DNA of 8,555 nucleotides from JADYZU01 sp964443055 (GTDB lineage: Bacteria > Pseudomonadota > Alphaproteobacteria > Rhodobacterales > Rhodobacteraceae), in contig CAYUBT010000113.1 in the NCBI GenBank assembly GCA_964443055.1, positions 1 to 8,555 of the forward strand, read 5' to 3'. Shown in pieces: positions 1 through 5,393 of this stretch. The notes beneath the pieces were generated by a model. That model was not told where the DNA came from and searched no databases. It saw only the letters and a program-made list of their open reading frames with translations. Positions within the stretch are counted from its first letter, which is position 1, and each line of letters starts with the position of its first letter. Both the position numbers and the translations under genes were made by a program.

Positions 1-1472
1 GCCAAGCCCTGGGGCATGGATGGCATCCCCGAGGATTTCTGCTTCGACCAGTTGCCCGAGGATTTCGACCATTTCCAGCCGATCCTCGAACAGGCGGTGG
101 AGCGCATGCCCATTCTGGCCGAGGCCGGGATTCACACGTTCTTCAACGGGCCGGAAAGCTTCACGCCCGATGATCTCTACTATCTGGGCGAGGCCCCCGA
201 GCTTGCGGGCTACTGGGTCGCCGCCGGTTACAACTCCGTCGGCATCGCTTCGGCCGGGGGGGCGGGAATGGCGCTTGCGCAATGGATGGAGGACGGTGCG
301 CCGCCCTTCGACCTGTGGGAAGTGGACATCCGCCGCGCCCAGCCCTTCCAGCGCAACCGGCGCTACCTGAAGGAGCGGGTGAGCGAGACTCTGGGACTGC
401 TCTACGCCGACCATTTCCCGTTCCGCCAGATGGAGACCTCGCGCGGCATCCGCCGCTCGCCCCTGCATGAACATCTGAAATCACGAGGCGCGGTCTTCGG
501 CGCGGTTGCGGGCTGGGAGCGAGCCAACTGGTTCGCGGACGAGGGGCAGGAGCGCGAATATCGCTATTCGTGGAAGCGCCAGAACTGGTTCGACAACCAG
601 CGCGCCGAGCATATGGCCCTGCGTGAGGGCGTGGGCCTGCTCGACATGACGAGCTTCGGCAAGATCCGGGTCGAGGGGCCGGACGCGCTGCCGTTCCTGC
701 AGTATCTCTGCGGTAACGACATGGACGTTGCCCCGGGCCGGATCGTCTATACGCAGATGCTGAACGCGCGCGGCGGGATCGAGAGCGACCTGACCGTGAC
801 GCGACTGTCGGAAGCCGCCTTTTTCCTCGTCGTCCCCGGCGCGACCCTGCAGCGCGACTTGTCCTGGCTGCGCCGTCATCAGGGCGAATACCGCGTGGTC
901 GTCACCGACGTGACCGCGGGCGAGGCCGTGTTGCCCCTCATGGGGCCGCGTGCGCGCGAATTGATGTCGCTGGTGTCGCCCGATGATTTCTCGAACGAGG
1001 CCCATCCCTTCGGCATGGCCCGCGAGATCGAGATCGGCATGACTCTCGCTCGCGCCCACCGTGTGACCTATGTGGGCGAACTGGGCTGGGAGTTGTATGT
1101 CTCGACCGATCAGGCCGCCCATGTGTTCGAGGTGCTGGAAGAGGCGGGCGCGCAGGTCGGACTGAAGCTCTGCGGATTGCATGCGATGGATTCCTGCCGC
1201 ATCGAGAAGGCCTTCCGTCATTTCGGCCATGACATCACTGACGAGGATCATGTCCTCGAGGCCGGTCTTGGCTTTGCCGTCAGGACGAAGAAGGGCGATT
1301 TTCTGGGCCGCGACGCGGTGCTGCGCAAGCGCGAGGAGGGGCTGTCGCGTCGTCTGGTCCAGTTCCTGCTGACCGACCCCGAACCACTGCTTTATCACAA
1401 CGAGCCGATCCTGCGTGACGGCGAGATCGTGAGCTTCCTGACCTCGGGCAACTACGGCCACGCGCTCGGCGG
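1..1472 (+). CDS. GcvT-family FAD-dependent dehydrogenase (dimethylglycine/sarcosine dehydrogenase-like), partial at both ends
   Basis: This is the C-terminal part of a large flavoprotein that oxidatively demethylates an N-methyl amine and passes the one-carbon unit to tetrahydrofolate. The reading frame is already open at base 1, so the ATG at 16 is internal and the true start lies upstream. Domains visible in order: the end of the FAD-dependent oxidoreductase domain, with an NSVGIASAGGAGMALAQWM segment at about bases 232-288; the FAO_M linker domain (about 300-510); the GCV_T folate-binding domain (about 510-1330), with MGPRAREL at 940 and GELGWELY at 1075-1098; and the beginning of GCV_T_C (from about 1350, SFLTSGNYGHALGG). 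The gap interrupts it at the conserved glycine-rich part of GCV_T_C, so by family comparison about 50-60 residues and the stop codon are missing. The exact substrate (dimethylglycine, sarcosine or another methylamine derivative) cannot be decided from this fragment. Confidence 0.88.
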
Positions 1473-1572
1473 NNNNNNNNNNNNNNNNNNNNNNNNNNNN
1501 NNNNNNNNNNNNNNNNNNNNNNNNNNNNNNNNNNNNNNNNNNNNNNNNNNNNNNNNNNNNNNNNNNNNNNNN
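1473..1572. other. Assembly gap of 100 N
   Basis: Exactly 100 unresolved bases, the conventional placeholder for a scaffold gap of unknown size. Reading frames that appear to run through it are artefacts. The real 3' end of the GcvT-type gene on the left and the 3' end of the minus-strand small gene on the right lie inside it, and further genes could be hidden there. Confidence 0.98.
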
Positions 1573-1727
1573 CGACGCGCCGCCGCCTCGTCCGACTTGC
1601 GCAACTGCATGCAGGCCCGCCCGGCGATGCGGCAGGCACGGTCCGCCTCGCCCGCATCGGCCAGCGCATCCAGGCTTTCGATCAGGAGCGGTGCCAGCGC
1701 GGCCTCGCCGGTGGGTGCGGGGGTCAC
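1573..1727 (-). CDS. Unrecognised small protein, N-terminal fragment, last visible gene of the operon
   Basis: I do not recognise this gene. The frame begins with GTG at 1727, whose bases overlap the TGA of the preceding gene (GTGA, 1724-1727). This arrangement suggests translational coupling; a second in-frame GTG lies immediately upstream at 1730. A purine-rich GAGGGCGAGGGG stretch precedes it and could serve as ribosome binding site. The visible ~51 residues (starting VTPAPTGEAALAPLL) are rich in alanine, with leucine and charged residues spaced as in an amphipathic helix, and contain two cysteines (in ACRIAGRACMQL). The gene then enters the assembly gap, so its length and C-terminus are unknown. 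Overlap and strand place it as a member of the DUF2249/Nfu-DUF59 operon. Coding is supported mainly by the overlap and continuous frame, so confidence is moderate. Confidence 0.6.
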
Positions 1728-2380
1728 CACCCCTCGCCCTCGGGGATGCCGAAATGCGCCTTGGCGATGGAAGACATCATCTCGGGGCCCCAGCGGGGGT
1801 CATAGGTGAGTTCGACATCGGCCGAGGTCACGCCATCGACCGACAGTGCCGCCTCGCGTGTGCCGGTCTTGAGGTAGTTCGTGGCCGGGCAGCCCGGCGT
1901 CGTCGTGGTCATCATCACCTTGACCGCGCCGTCATCATCCATGGCGACATCATAGATCAGGCCGATATCGAGGATGTTGAAGCCAAGCTCGGGGTCGATC
2001 ACCTGGCGGATCGCCTCGCGGATCTGCGTGATCGCCCCGGATTCGTCACCGCCGGGAACGGGCGAGAAGCGTTCGGTCGGGGCATCGGCCCCCGCCTCGC
2101 CTTCGATCGCTCCCGCGCCCGAAAGATAGTGTTCCATGATCGCGCCAAGGATGGCGGGCTTCAGGTGCTGCCAGTCGCCTTTCGTCTGCGTCACGCCGAC
2201 CCAGTCAGAGCCGAGCCTGACCCGCGTTACCCCGTCCACCTCGAACAGCCGTTGTGCCAGCGGTGACTGCGAGGCGGCCTCGCGGGTCGTGGCCTCGAAG
2301 GTGCCGACCGCCAGCACCATGCGGCCAGGCAGGAATTTCAGCGTTGCGGGATCGGAAGTCGCTTGCGTCTCGATGAACAT
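1724..2380 (-). CDS. Nfu N-terminal domain fused to MIP18/DUF59 domain (Fe-S cluster assembly-type protein)
   Basis: A 218-residue protein made of two Fe-S-biogenesis domains. Residues 1 to about 88 match the Nfu N-terminal domain closely (MFIETQATSDPATLKFLPGR at the start, then SPLAQRLFEVDGV and WQHLKPAILGAIMEHY). Ordinary Nfu proteins continue into a NifU-like domain with a CxxC cluster site; here that domain is absent. Instead, after a linker of about 25 residues, residues ~114-213 form a MIP18/DUF59 (PaaD/SufT-type) domain: DPELGFNILDIGLIYDV, TTTTPGCPATN and the WGPEMMSSIAKAHFG end. Cys164 in the TPGCP motif is the only cysteine and is the residue conserved in DUF59 proteins. By family knowledge it probably acts in the cytoplasm in cluster delivery or repair; this is inference. 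It starts 36 bases after the tandem DUF2249 gene and overlaps the next gene by 4 bases, so it lies mid-operon. Confidence 0.85.
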   Translation of the reverse strand: MFIETQATSDPATLKFLPGRMVLAVGTFEATTREAASQSPLAQRLFEVDGVTRVRLGSDWVGVTQTKGDWQHLKPAILGAIMEHYLSGAGAIEGEAGADAPTERFSPVPGGDESGAITQIREAIRQVIDPELGFNILDIGLIYDVAMDDDGAVKVMMTTTTPGCPATNYLKTGTREAALSVDGVTSADVELTYDPRWGPEMMSSIAKAHFGIPEGEGW

Positions 2381-2416
2381 GGACTCGTCTTTCAGCGAAT
2401 GAGGTGGGGGACGGGC

Positions 2417-2932
2417 TCAGCCTGCCCGCTTGCGGATGAAGATGCGGTAGCTTTCGCCGCCATCCTCGAAACCGCCGTGCCATTCATGGCCCAGAGTCTC
2501 GAGTTCGGGGATCAGGATCGGCGGCTTGCGGCACAGGAGGGCCGAGACGACATCGCCGGGATCGGCCGCCTCGATGGCCTGCATGACCTTCTGCATCGGT
2601 TCGGGCGGGTCGAGGTCGCGCAGGTCCATGGCCTCGCCCACCGGCGCGGGCCAGTTGCTTCCGTCTGCCGCGACAGGTTCCGGTGCAGGAGCGGCTGCCG
2701 CGCCCGCGGGCGAGAAGAGCACCTCCCAGTCGCCGTCGCCGATCTCGCGTTCCGCATGATCGAAGCCCCTCTTCGCCATCACCGCGAAGAGCGGCACCGG
2801 CTTGAAGCTGGCCAGCAGGCGCAGGCCATGACCGGGCGGCAGCCCTTCGACCGCCGCCATGATCTCGCCGAAGGGCTCGCCCCCGGCGATGAGGATGGGG
2901 CGGACGTCGAGATCCACGTATGTGATCGTCAT
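2417..2932 (-). CDS. Tandem DUF2249-domain protein
   Basis: A 171-residue protein containing two DUF2249 domains. Domain 1 spans about residues 3-75 (YVDLDVRPILIAGGEPFGEI, then FKPVPLF and DGDWEVLF). Domain 2 spans about residues 100-170 (MDLRDLDPPEPMQKVM, then RKPPILIPEL and a YRIFIRK end). An alanine/proline-rich linker (SPAGAAAAPAPEPVAA) joins them. The start at 2932 is chosen because the first domain begins immediately after it and an AGGAG sits six bases upstream; a much longer open frame on this strand is only a shadow of the membrane-protein gene. DUF2249 has no established biochemical role known to me; it recurs near hemerythrin-type and nitrogen-oxide genes. Only 20 bases separate it from the membrane-protein gene upstream and 36 from the Nfu-DUF59 gene downstream, so it is almost certainly in the same transcript. 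Cys132 precedes the RKPP motif in domain 2. Confidence 0.85.
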   Translation of the reverse strand: MTITYVDLDVRPILIAGGEPFGEIMAAVEGLPPGHGLRLLASFKPVPLFAVMAKRGFDHAEREIGDGDWEVLFSPAGAAAAPAPEPVAADGSNWPAPVGEAMDLRDLDPPEPMQKVMQAIEAADPGDVVSALLCRKPPILIPELETLGHEWHGGFEDGGESYRIFIRKRAG

Positions 2933-2952
2933 ATATGTCTCCTGCGTTTGGC

Positions 2953-4299
2953 TCAGGTGGCGTTGGAGATGAGGAGTTGCGGCTTGCGGGTGCCTTCGGG
3001 CAGGCGTTTGGCCGCGTCGATATCTAGCAGGCGACGGGTCCGCAGGAATTGTGCGACAAGACCCAGCGTGCCGATCAGCATCACCAGGACCATGACGCGA
3101 AACAGCAGCGCCTGCCCGGCCAGCAGCGCGAGCGTTGCGGTCCAGGTGCCGCCGAAATAGGTCCAGAACCATTTGCGCGCCCGCTCCTCGACCACCAGAT
3201 CCTGCACGCGCGGTGTCGGCATCCTGCCCATGATCGGGCCATAGGTTTCCAGCCAGGTCATGAAGGCGACGATCTTGAACAGTTGCGACAGGCCAAGCCC
3301 CGTGAGCCAGCCGAACGCGGCGAGGAATACCACGGCGGCGATCTGGTTTCCGAGCTGGCCGAAGGCTACGAGCACAAGCATCAGCACCACGGTCGCGGCC
3401 AGCGACGCCAGCGCGATCCCGGCCGTGCGGCTGTTGAGTTCGATCACCGGGCGCCGGCGCTTGCGGTAGAGAAAGACGATGTCGAAACCGTAAAGAACCA
3501 GTGCCGCAACACCGATCACCAGTGCCGCCAGCAGCGCGAGCGTCAGGTTTCCGTCCGCGAGGATGACAGCAATTCCGCCCACGACCGCAATCGCCAGCGC
3601 CGCCGAGCCGAGGATCAGCGCCAGCCGCGTGGTCGGGCGCGACAGGTCGGGTGCGAGCATGAACATGGCCAGCAGCCGATAGCTTACCCCCATCGCCGTG
3701 AAGGTCAGCCAGCCGCCCAGGCCCGCAATCGCATGAACCGGCACGCCCGCGCCCGTCAGAACAGCCATCCACCCGACCTGCCCGCCGCCCAGGGTCGTGG
3801 CAAAGACCGCGCCGAGGCCCACGGTGAACACCGCTGCGATCAGCCCGCCGATCACGAACCAGACAGGCAGGGGAACCTCGTCGGCCTCTTTCAGCGTCAG
3901 GGCGAGGTTCCACAGGATCAATGCGAAACCCGCGATCAGCAGCACGGCGGCCAGCGCAAACCACGGGGCCTGCGTCTGCATGATCCCGCCGAATTGCATG
4001 AATCCGAGGACCAGCGCGAAAAGTCCCGTCACGAGCGCGACCAGCGCCGGGAGCGACAGCCGGTCGCTGTAAAGCGTGCGTGCCACCAGCACCGGCAGGA
4101 ACTGCAGCAGCGCCCCGCACATCAGCAGGCTCAGCCAGCCGATGGCCGTGACATGGACGACGATCAGGCTGCCCGCATCGGCGATTCCCTCGGTGGGATA
4201 GCCCACACCCAGAATCATGAGCACTTCGGCCATGATCAGCGACAGCAGTGCCGCCGCGAAGAAGGACATGGTCCAGCGCGAGAGGGTGGCACCCATCAT
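2953..4299 (-). CDS. 12-helix haem-copper-oxidase-subunit-I-like / NnrS-like membrane protein
   Basis: A 448-residue, very hydrophobic protein with about twelve membrane segments (roughly residues 11-31, 44-72, 84-104, 112-134, 145-166, 177-212 in two stretches or one long one, 225-248, 252-277, 292-313, 318-344, 382-401 and 404-420). Two segments resemble oxidase subunit I or NnrS patterns: VHVTAIGWLSLLMCGALLQF with His49, and VPVHAIAGLGGWLTFTAMGV with His189. These are the only histidines in the whole protein. A true haem-copper oxidase needs six, so this is not a complete oxidase; at most it might ligate one haem, which is inference. A charged loop follows helix 10 (KIVAFMTWLETYGPIMGRMP, ending near residue 380). 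Two ATGs are adjacent (4299 and 4296); an AAAGG lies upstream. It is the second gene of the operon, 61 bases after the small DUF2249 gene, and lies in the inner membrane. Confidence 0.8.
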   Translation of the reverse strand: MMGATLSRWTMSFFAAALLSLIMAEVLMILGVGYPTEGIADAGSLIVVHVTAIGWLSLLMCGALLQFLPVLVARTLYSDRLSLPALVALVTGLFALVLGFMQFGGIMQTQAPWFALAAVLLIAGFALILWNLALTLKEADEVPLPVWFVIGGLIAAVFTVGLGAVFATTLGGGQVGWMAVLTGAGVPVHAIAGLGGWLTFTAMGVSYRLLAMFMLAPDLSRPTTRLALILGSAALAIAVVGGIAVILADGNLTLALLAALVIGVAALVLYGFDIVFLYRKRRRPVIELNSRTAGIALASLAATVVLMLVLVAFGQLGNQIAAVVFLAAFGWLTGLGLSQLFKIVAFMTWLETYGPIMGRMPTPRVQDLVVEERARKWFWTYFGGTWTATLALLAGQALLFRVMVLVMLIGTLGLVAQFLRTRRLLDIDAAKRLPEGTRKPQLLISNAT

Positions 4300-4321
4300 G
4301 GGCAGGGCCTTTCAGCAGGAG

Positions 4322-4345
4322 GCGCCGGACCGCGAAGCCCGGCGC
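4322..4345 (-). other. Intercistronic hairpin
   Basis: A perfect 7-bp inverted repeat, GCGCCGG (4322-4328) and CCGGCGC (4339-4345) with a 10-base loop, lies in the 61-base spacer between the small DUF2249 gene and the membrane-protein gene. No U-rich tract follows on the minus strand, so it is not a classic terminator. It could be an mRNA processing or stabilising structure that uncouples levels of the first gene from the rest, or chance in GC-rich DNA. Confidence 0.35.
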
Positions 4346-4360
4346 GCCACGGTCACGGAT

Positions 4361-4618
4361 TCAGGCGGGGTTCTTGGCGATCTCGACCCGCCAGGCTTCG
4401 GGGCCCTGCTCCAGATAGGTCCAGGAGAACTGACCCGGATATTCGGCCTCAAGCTGATAGTAGAGTGGTTTGGGGTCGTGGTCGGTCACAAGGATGAAAC
4501 GCTTGCCCGGTTGCAGCTCGTCCACGAGCTGGAAGATTTTTGCATGCCGCTGCATGGGGATGAGGCTGCGGACATCGACAACATCGGCGTCACTGGTTGT
4601 GGTTGTTGTATCGGTCAT
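4361..4618 (-). CDS. Single-domain DUF2249 protein, first gene of the operon
   Basis: An 85-residue protein that is essentially one DUF2249 domain: VVDVRSLIPMQRHAKIFQ, then TDHDPKPLYYQLEAEYPG, and the FSWTYLEQGPEAWRVEI end. A threonine-rich start (MTDTTTTTS) precedes it. The DHDPKPL signature is intact. The start at 4618 is preferred over an in-frame upstream ATG at 4705: the domain begins shortly after it, and AAGGA lies nine bases upstream. The upstream extension would read through the operator and leader. The gene opens a five-gene minus-strand operon and faces the NsrR-type regulator across a 198-base divergent spacer that holds an NsrR-like palindrome. Function is unknown; the context suggests response to nitric oxide. 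Its start codon lies inside a perfect 11-bp inverted repeat described separately. Confidence 0.85.
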   Translation of the reverse strand: MTDTTTTTSDADVVDVRSLIPMQRHAKIFQLVDELQPGKRFILVTDHDPKPLYYQLEAEYPGQFSWTYLEQGPEAWRVEIAKNPA

Positions 4619-4671
4619 GGTCCCTGGTCCTTGTTCAACGTGAGGGGATCCCTGCCGATGGCAGGGACCAT
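4615..4671 (-). CDS. Possible 18-codon leader ORF overlapping the DUF2249 start
   Basis: ATG at 4671 opens a short frame translating as MVPAIGRDPLTLNKDQGP. Its TGA overlaps the ATG of the DUF2249 gene (ATGA, 4615-4618). A purine-rich AGAAGAG lies five bases upstream of its start. It sits between the NsrR-like palindrome and the first operon gene, where a leader peptide would be expected if expression were translationally coupled. No homology is recognisable at this size, and an open frame of 18 codons is common by chance, so this is a candidate only. Confidence 0.3.
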   Translation of the reverse strand: MVPAIGRDPLTLNKDQGP

Positions 4672-4672
4672 G
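4616..4672 (-). promoter_or_regulatory. Leader RNA with mutually exclusive hairpins over the DUF2249 start codon
   Basis: Two pairings compete for the same leader segment. The plus-strand sequence CATGGTCCCTG (4616-4626) is perfectly complementary in inverted orientation to CAGGGACCATG (4662-4672), an 11-bp match with a 35-base loop. In the minus-strand mRNA it would bury the start codon of the DUF2249 gene, next to its AAGGA. Alternatively, 4660-4667 pairs with 4649-4656 (TCCCTGCC, loop GAT, GGCAGGGA), a perfect 8-bp hairpin that would leave the start free. This is the geometry of a translational switch. No ligand or regulator is implied by the sequence, and function is inference. Confidence 0.4.
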
Positions 4673-4690
4673 GCGACTCTTCTTTCCTAT

Positions 4691-4713
4691 AAGATGCATT
4701 GTCAATATATTTT
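4691..4713. promoter_or_regulatory. NsrR-like operator palindrome
   Basis: A 23-bp imperfect palindrome: left arm AAGATGCATTG, centre T, right arm CAATATATTTT. The arms agree at 9 of 11 positions when one is reverse-complemented, both mismatches being transitions. The left arm matches the half-site pattern known for NsrR (AAGATGCATTT-type). The site is AT-rich in GC-rich DNA, lies in the divergent spacer between the DUF2249 operon and the regulator gene, and overlaps the likely -10 region of the operon. An NsrR-type repressor is encoded next to it, which makes autoregulation and operon repression likely. Confidence 0.7.
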
Positions 4714-4731
4714 ATCTGACGAGTCAGGTAA
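4704..4731 (-). promoter_or_regulatory. Candidate sigma-70-type promoter of the DUF2249 operon
   Basis: On the minus strand TTACCT (4726-4731) and TATATT (4704-4709) are separated by 16 bases. The -10 fits well (5 of 6) and the -35 poorly (3 of 6). The -10 lies inside the NsrR-like palindrome, so a bound repressor would block it. The predicted transcript would begin about 25 bases before the leader ORF. A short palindrome CTGACGAGTCAG (4716-4727) lies in the spacer. The assignment is tentative. Confidence 0.35.
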
Positions 4732-4748
4732 CCTTCCCGCGACGGCCC

Positions 4749-4777
4749 TTGTCCGCCAGGGGCCGAAAGCGGATAGT
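4749..4777 (+). promoter_or_regulatory. Candidate promoter of the nsrR-type gene
   Basis: TTGTCC (4749-4754) and GATAGT (4772-4777) are spaced by 17 bases on the plus strand, each matching the sigma-70 consensus at 4 of 6 positions. The predicted start point is about 30 bases upstream of the regulator's ATG. It lies about 35 bases away from the NsrR-like palindrome, so direct occlusion is less obvious here than for the divergent promoter. Confidence 0.35.
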
Positions 4778-4816
4778 GACACGATTTTCCCGGACCCGCA
4801 CAAGAAGGGGCGCTTG

Positions 4817-5329
4817 ATGCGACTGACATCTTTCTCCGATTATGCGCTGCGTGTGCTCATGTATGCCCATTCGCGCAAGGATCGGCTTGTCACCATCGAG
4901 GAGACGGCGAATGCCTACGGTATCTCGCGCGCGCATCTGATGAAAGTGGTGAACATCCTGACCAGAAGCGAGTTTCTGCTTGGCGTCAGGGGCCGTTCGG
5001 GCGGCTTCACCCTGGCCCGCCCCGCGAACGAGATCAATCTCGGTGCGGTCATTCGTGCGACCGAGCCCGATTTCGCGCTGGTCGAATGTTTCAATCCTGA
5101 CAACCGCTGCGCCATCGCCCATATCTGCGGCCTGCCGATCATCCTCAACGAGGCGCTGGGCGCGTTCATCGGGGTGTTGGATCGCCACACGCTGGCCGAC
5201 ATCACGGTCAATCCCGGCGATTTTGCCCTGCCCGGCGATGGTCCCGCGCCACAGCGCGGCCCCGAGCTTGCACCTGCGCCCGGTCCGGTGCCCGAGGCGG
5301 TTGTCGAACGGGCCGGTTCGGATATATGA
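4817..5329 (+). CDS. nsrR: Rrf2-family nitric-oxide-sensing transcriptional repressor, NsrR-type
   Basis: A 170-residue Rrf2 regulator. The N-terminus MRLTSFSDYALRVLMYA is typical of NsrR, followed by the winged helix-turn-helix (about residues 25-70: VTIEETANAYGISRAHLMK, then the wing VRGRSGGFTLARP). Cluster cysteines Cys91, Cys98 and Cys104 fall in the expected C-terminal loop (ECFNPDNRCAIAHIC), and Asp8, a cluster ligand in characterised NsrR, is present. By family knowledge it carries a [4Fe-4S] cluster and loses DNA binding on reaction with NO. The start at 4817 follows AAGGGG by about six bases and matches the family N-terminus. After residue ~130 a proline/alanine-rich tail of about 40 residues extends beyond the usual length of about 145. 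It is divergent from the DUF2249 operon and 64 bases ahead of ilvD. Confidence 0.88.
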   Translation: MRLTSFSDYALRVLMYAHSRKDRLVTIEETANAYGISRAHLMKVVNILTRSEFLLGVRGRSGGFTLARPANEINLGAVIRATEPDFALVECFNPDNRCAIAHICGLPIILNEALGAFIGVLDRHTLADITVNPGDFALPGDGPAPQRGPELAPAPGPVPEAVVERAGSDI

Positions 5330-5384
5330 CGGGCTTCGTATCTGCCGCCCCCGCCACCGGCGCAGCGGCATCCGCTTAAGCCCG
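5330..5384 (+). other. Inverted repeat spanning the nsrR-ilvD spacer
   Basis: CGGGCTT (5330-5336), just after the nsrR stop, is perfectly complementary to AAGCCCG (5378-5384), which touches the GAGG ribosome binding site of ilvD at 5384-5387. The 41-base loop is GC-rich. There is no T-run, so this is not a standard terminator; pairing could affect ilvD translation. The short arms make chance plausible. Confidence 0.25.
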
Positions 5385-5393
5385 AGGTCGCTC

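Noticed and set aside
16..1809. Long plus-strand ORF apparently fusing the GcvT-type gene across the gap to 1809
   Set aside because: It reads through 100 N of unknown length. The sequence after the gap is coding on the minus strand, so the fusion is an artefact; the ATG at 16 is also internal.
2417..4120. Single 567-codon minus-strand ORF
   Set aside because: Only the last 171 codons (from 2932) carry DUF2249 domains. The rest is an out-of-frame arginine/glycine-rich shadow of the membrane-protein gene.
3049..4497. 482-codon plus-strand ORF rich in Arg, Gln and His
   Set aside because: It is antisense to the membrane-protein and DUF2249 genes and has the composition typical of a GC-rich reverse-strand shadow; no domain is recognisable.
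4700..4705. TTGACA on the minus strand as a -35 box of the DUF2249 operon
   Set aside because: The match is perfect but no acceptable -10 follows at 16-18 bases (GAAGAG at 17), and transcription would then start too close to the leader ORF. It is better explained as the centre of the palindrome.
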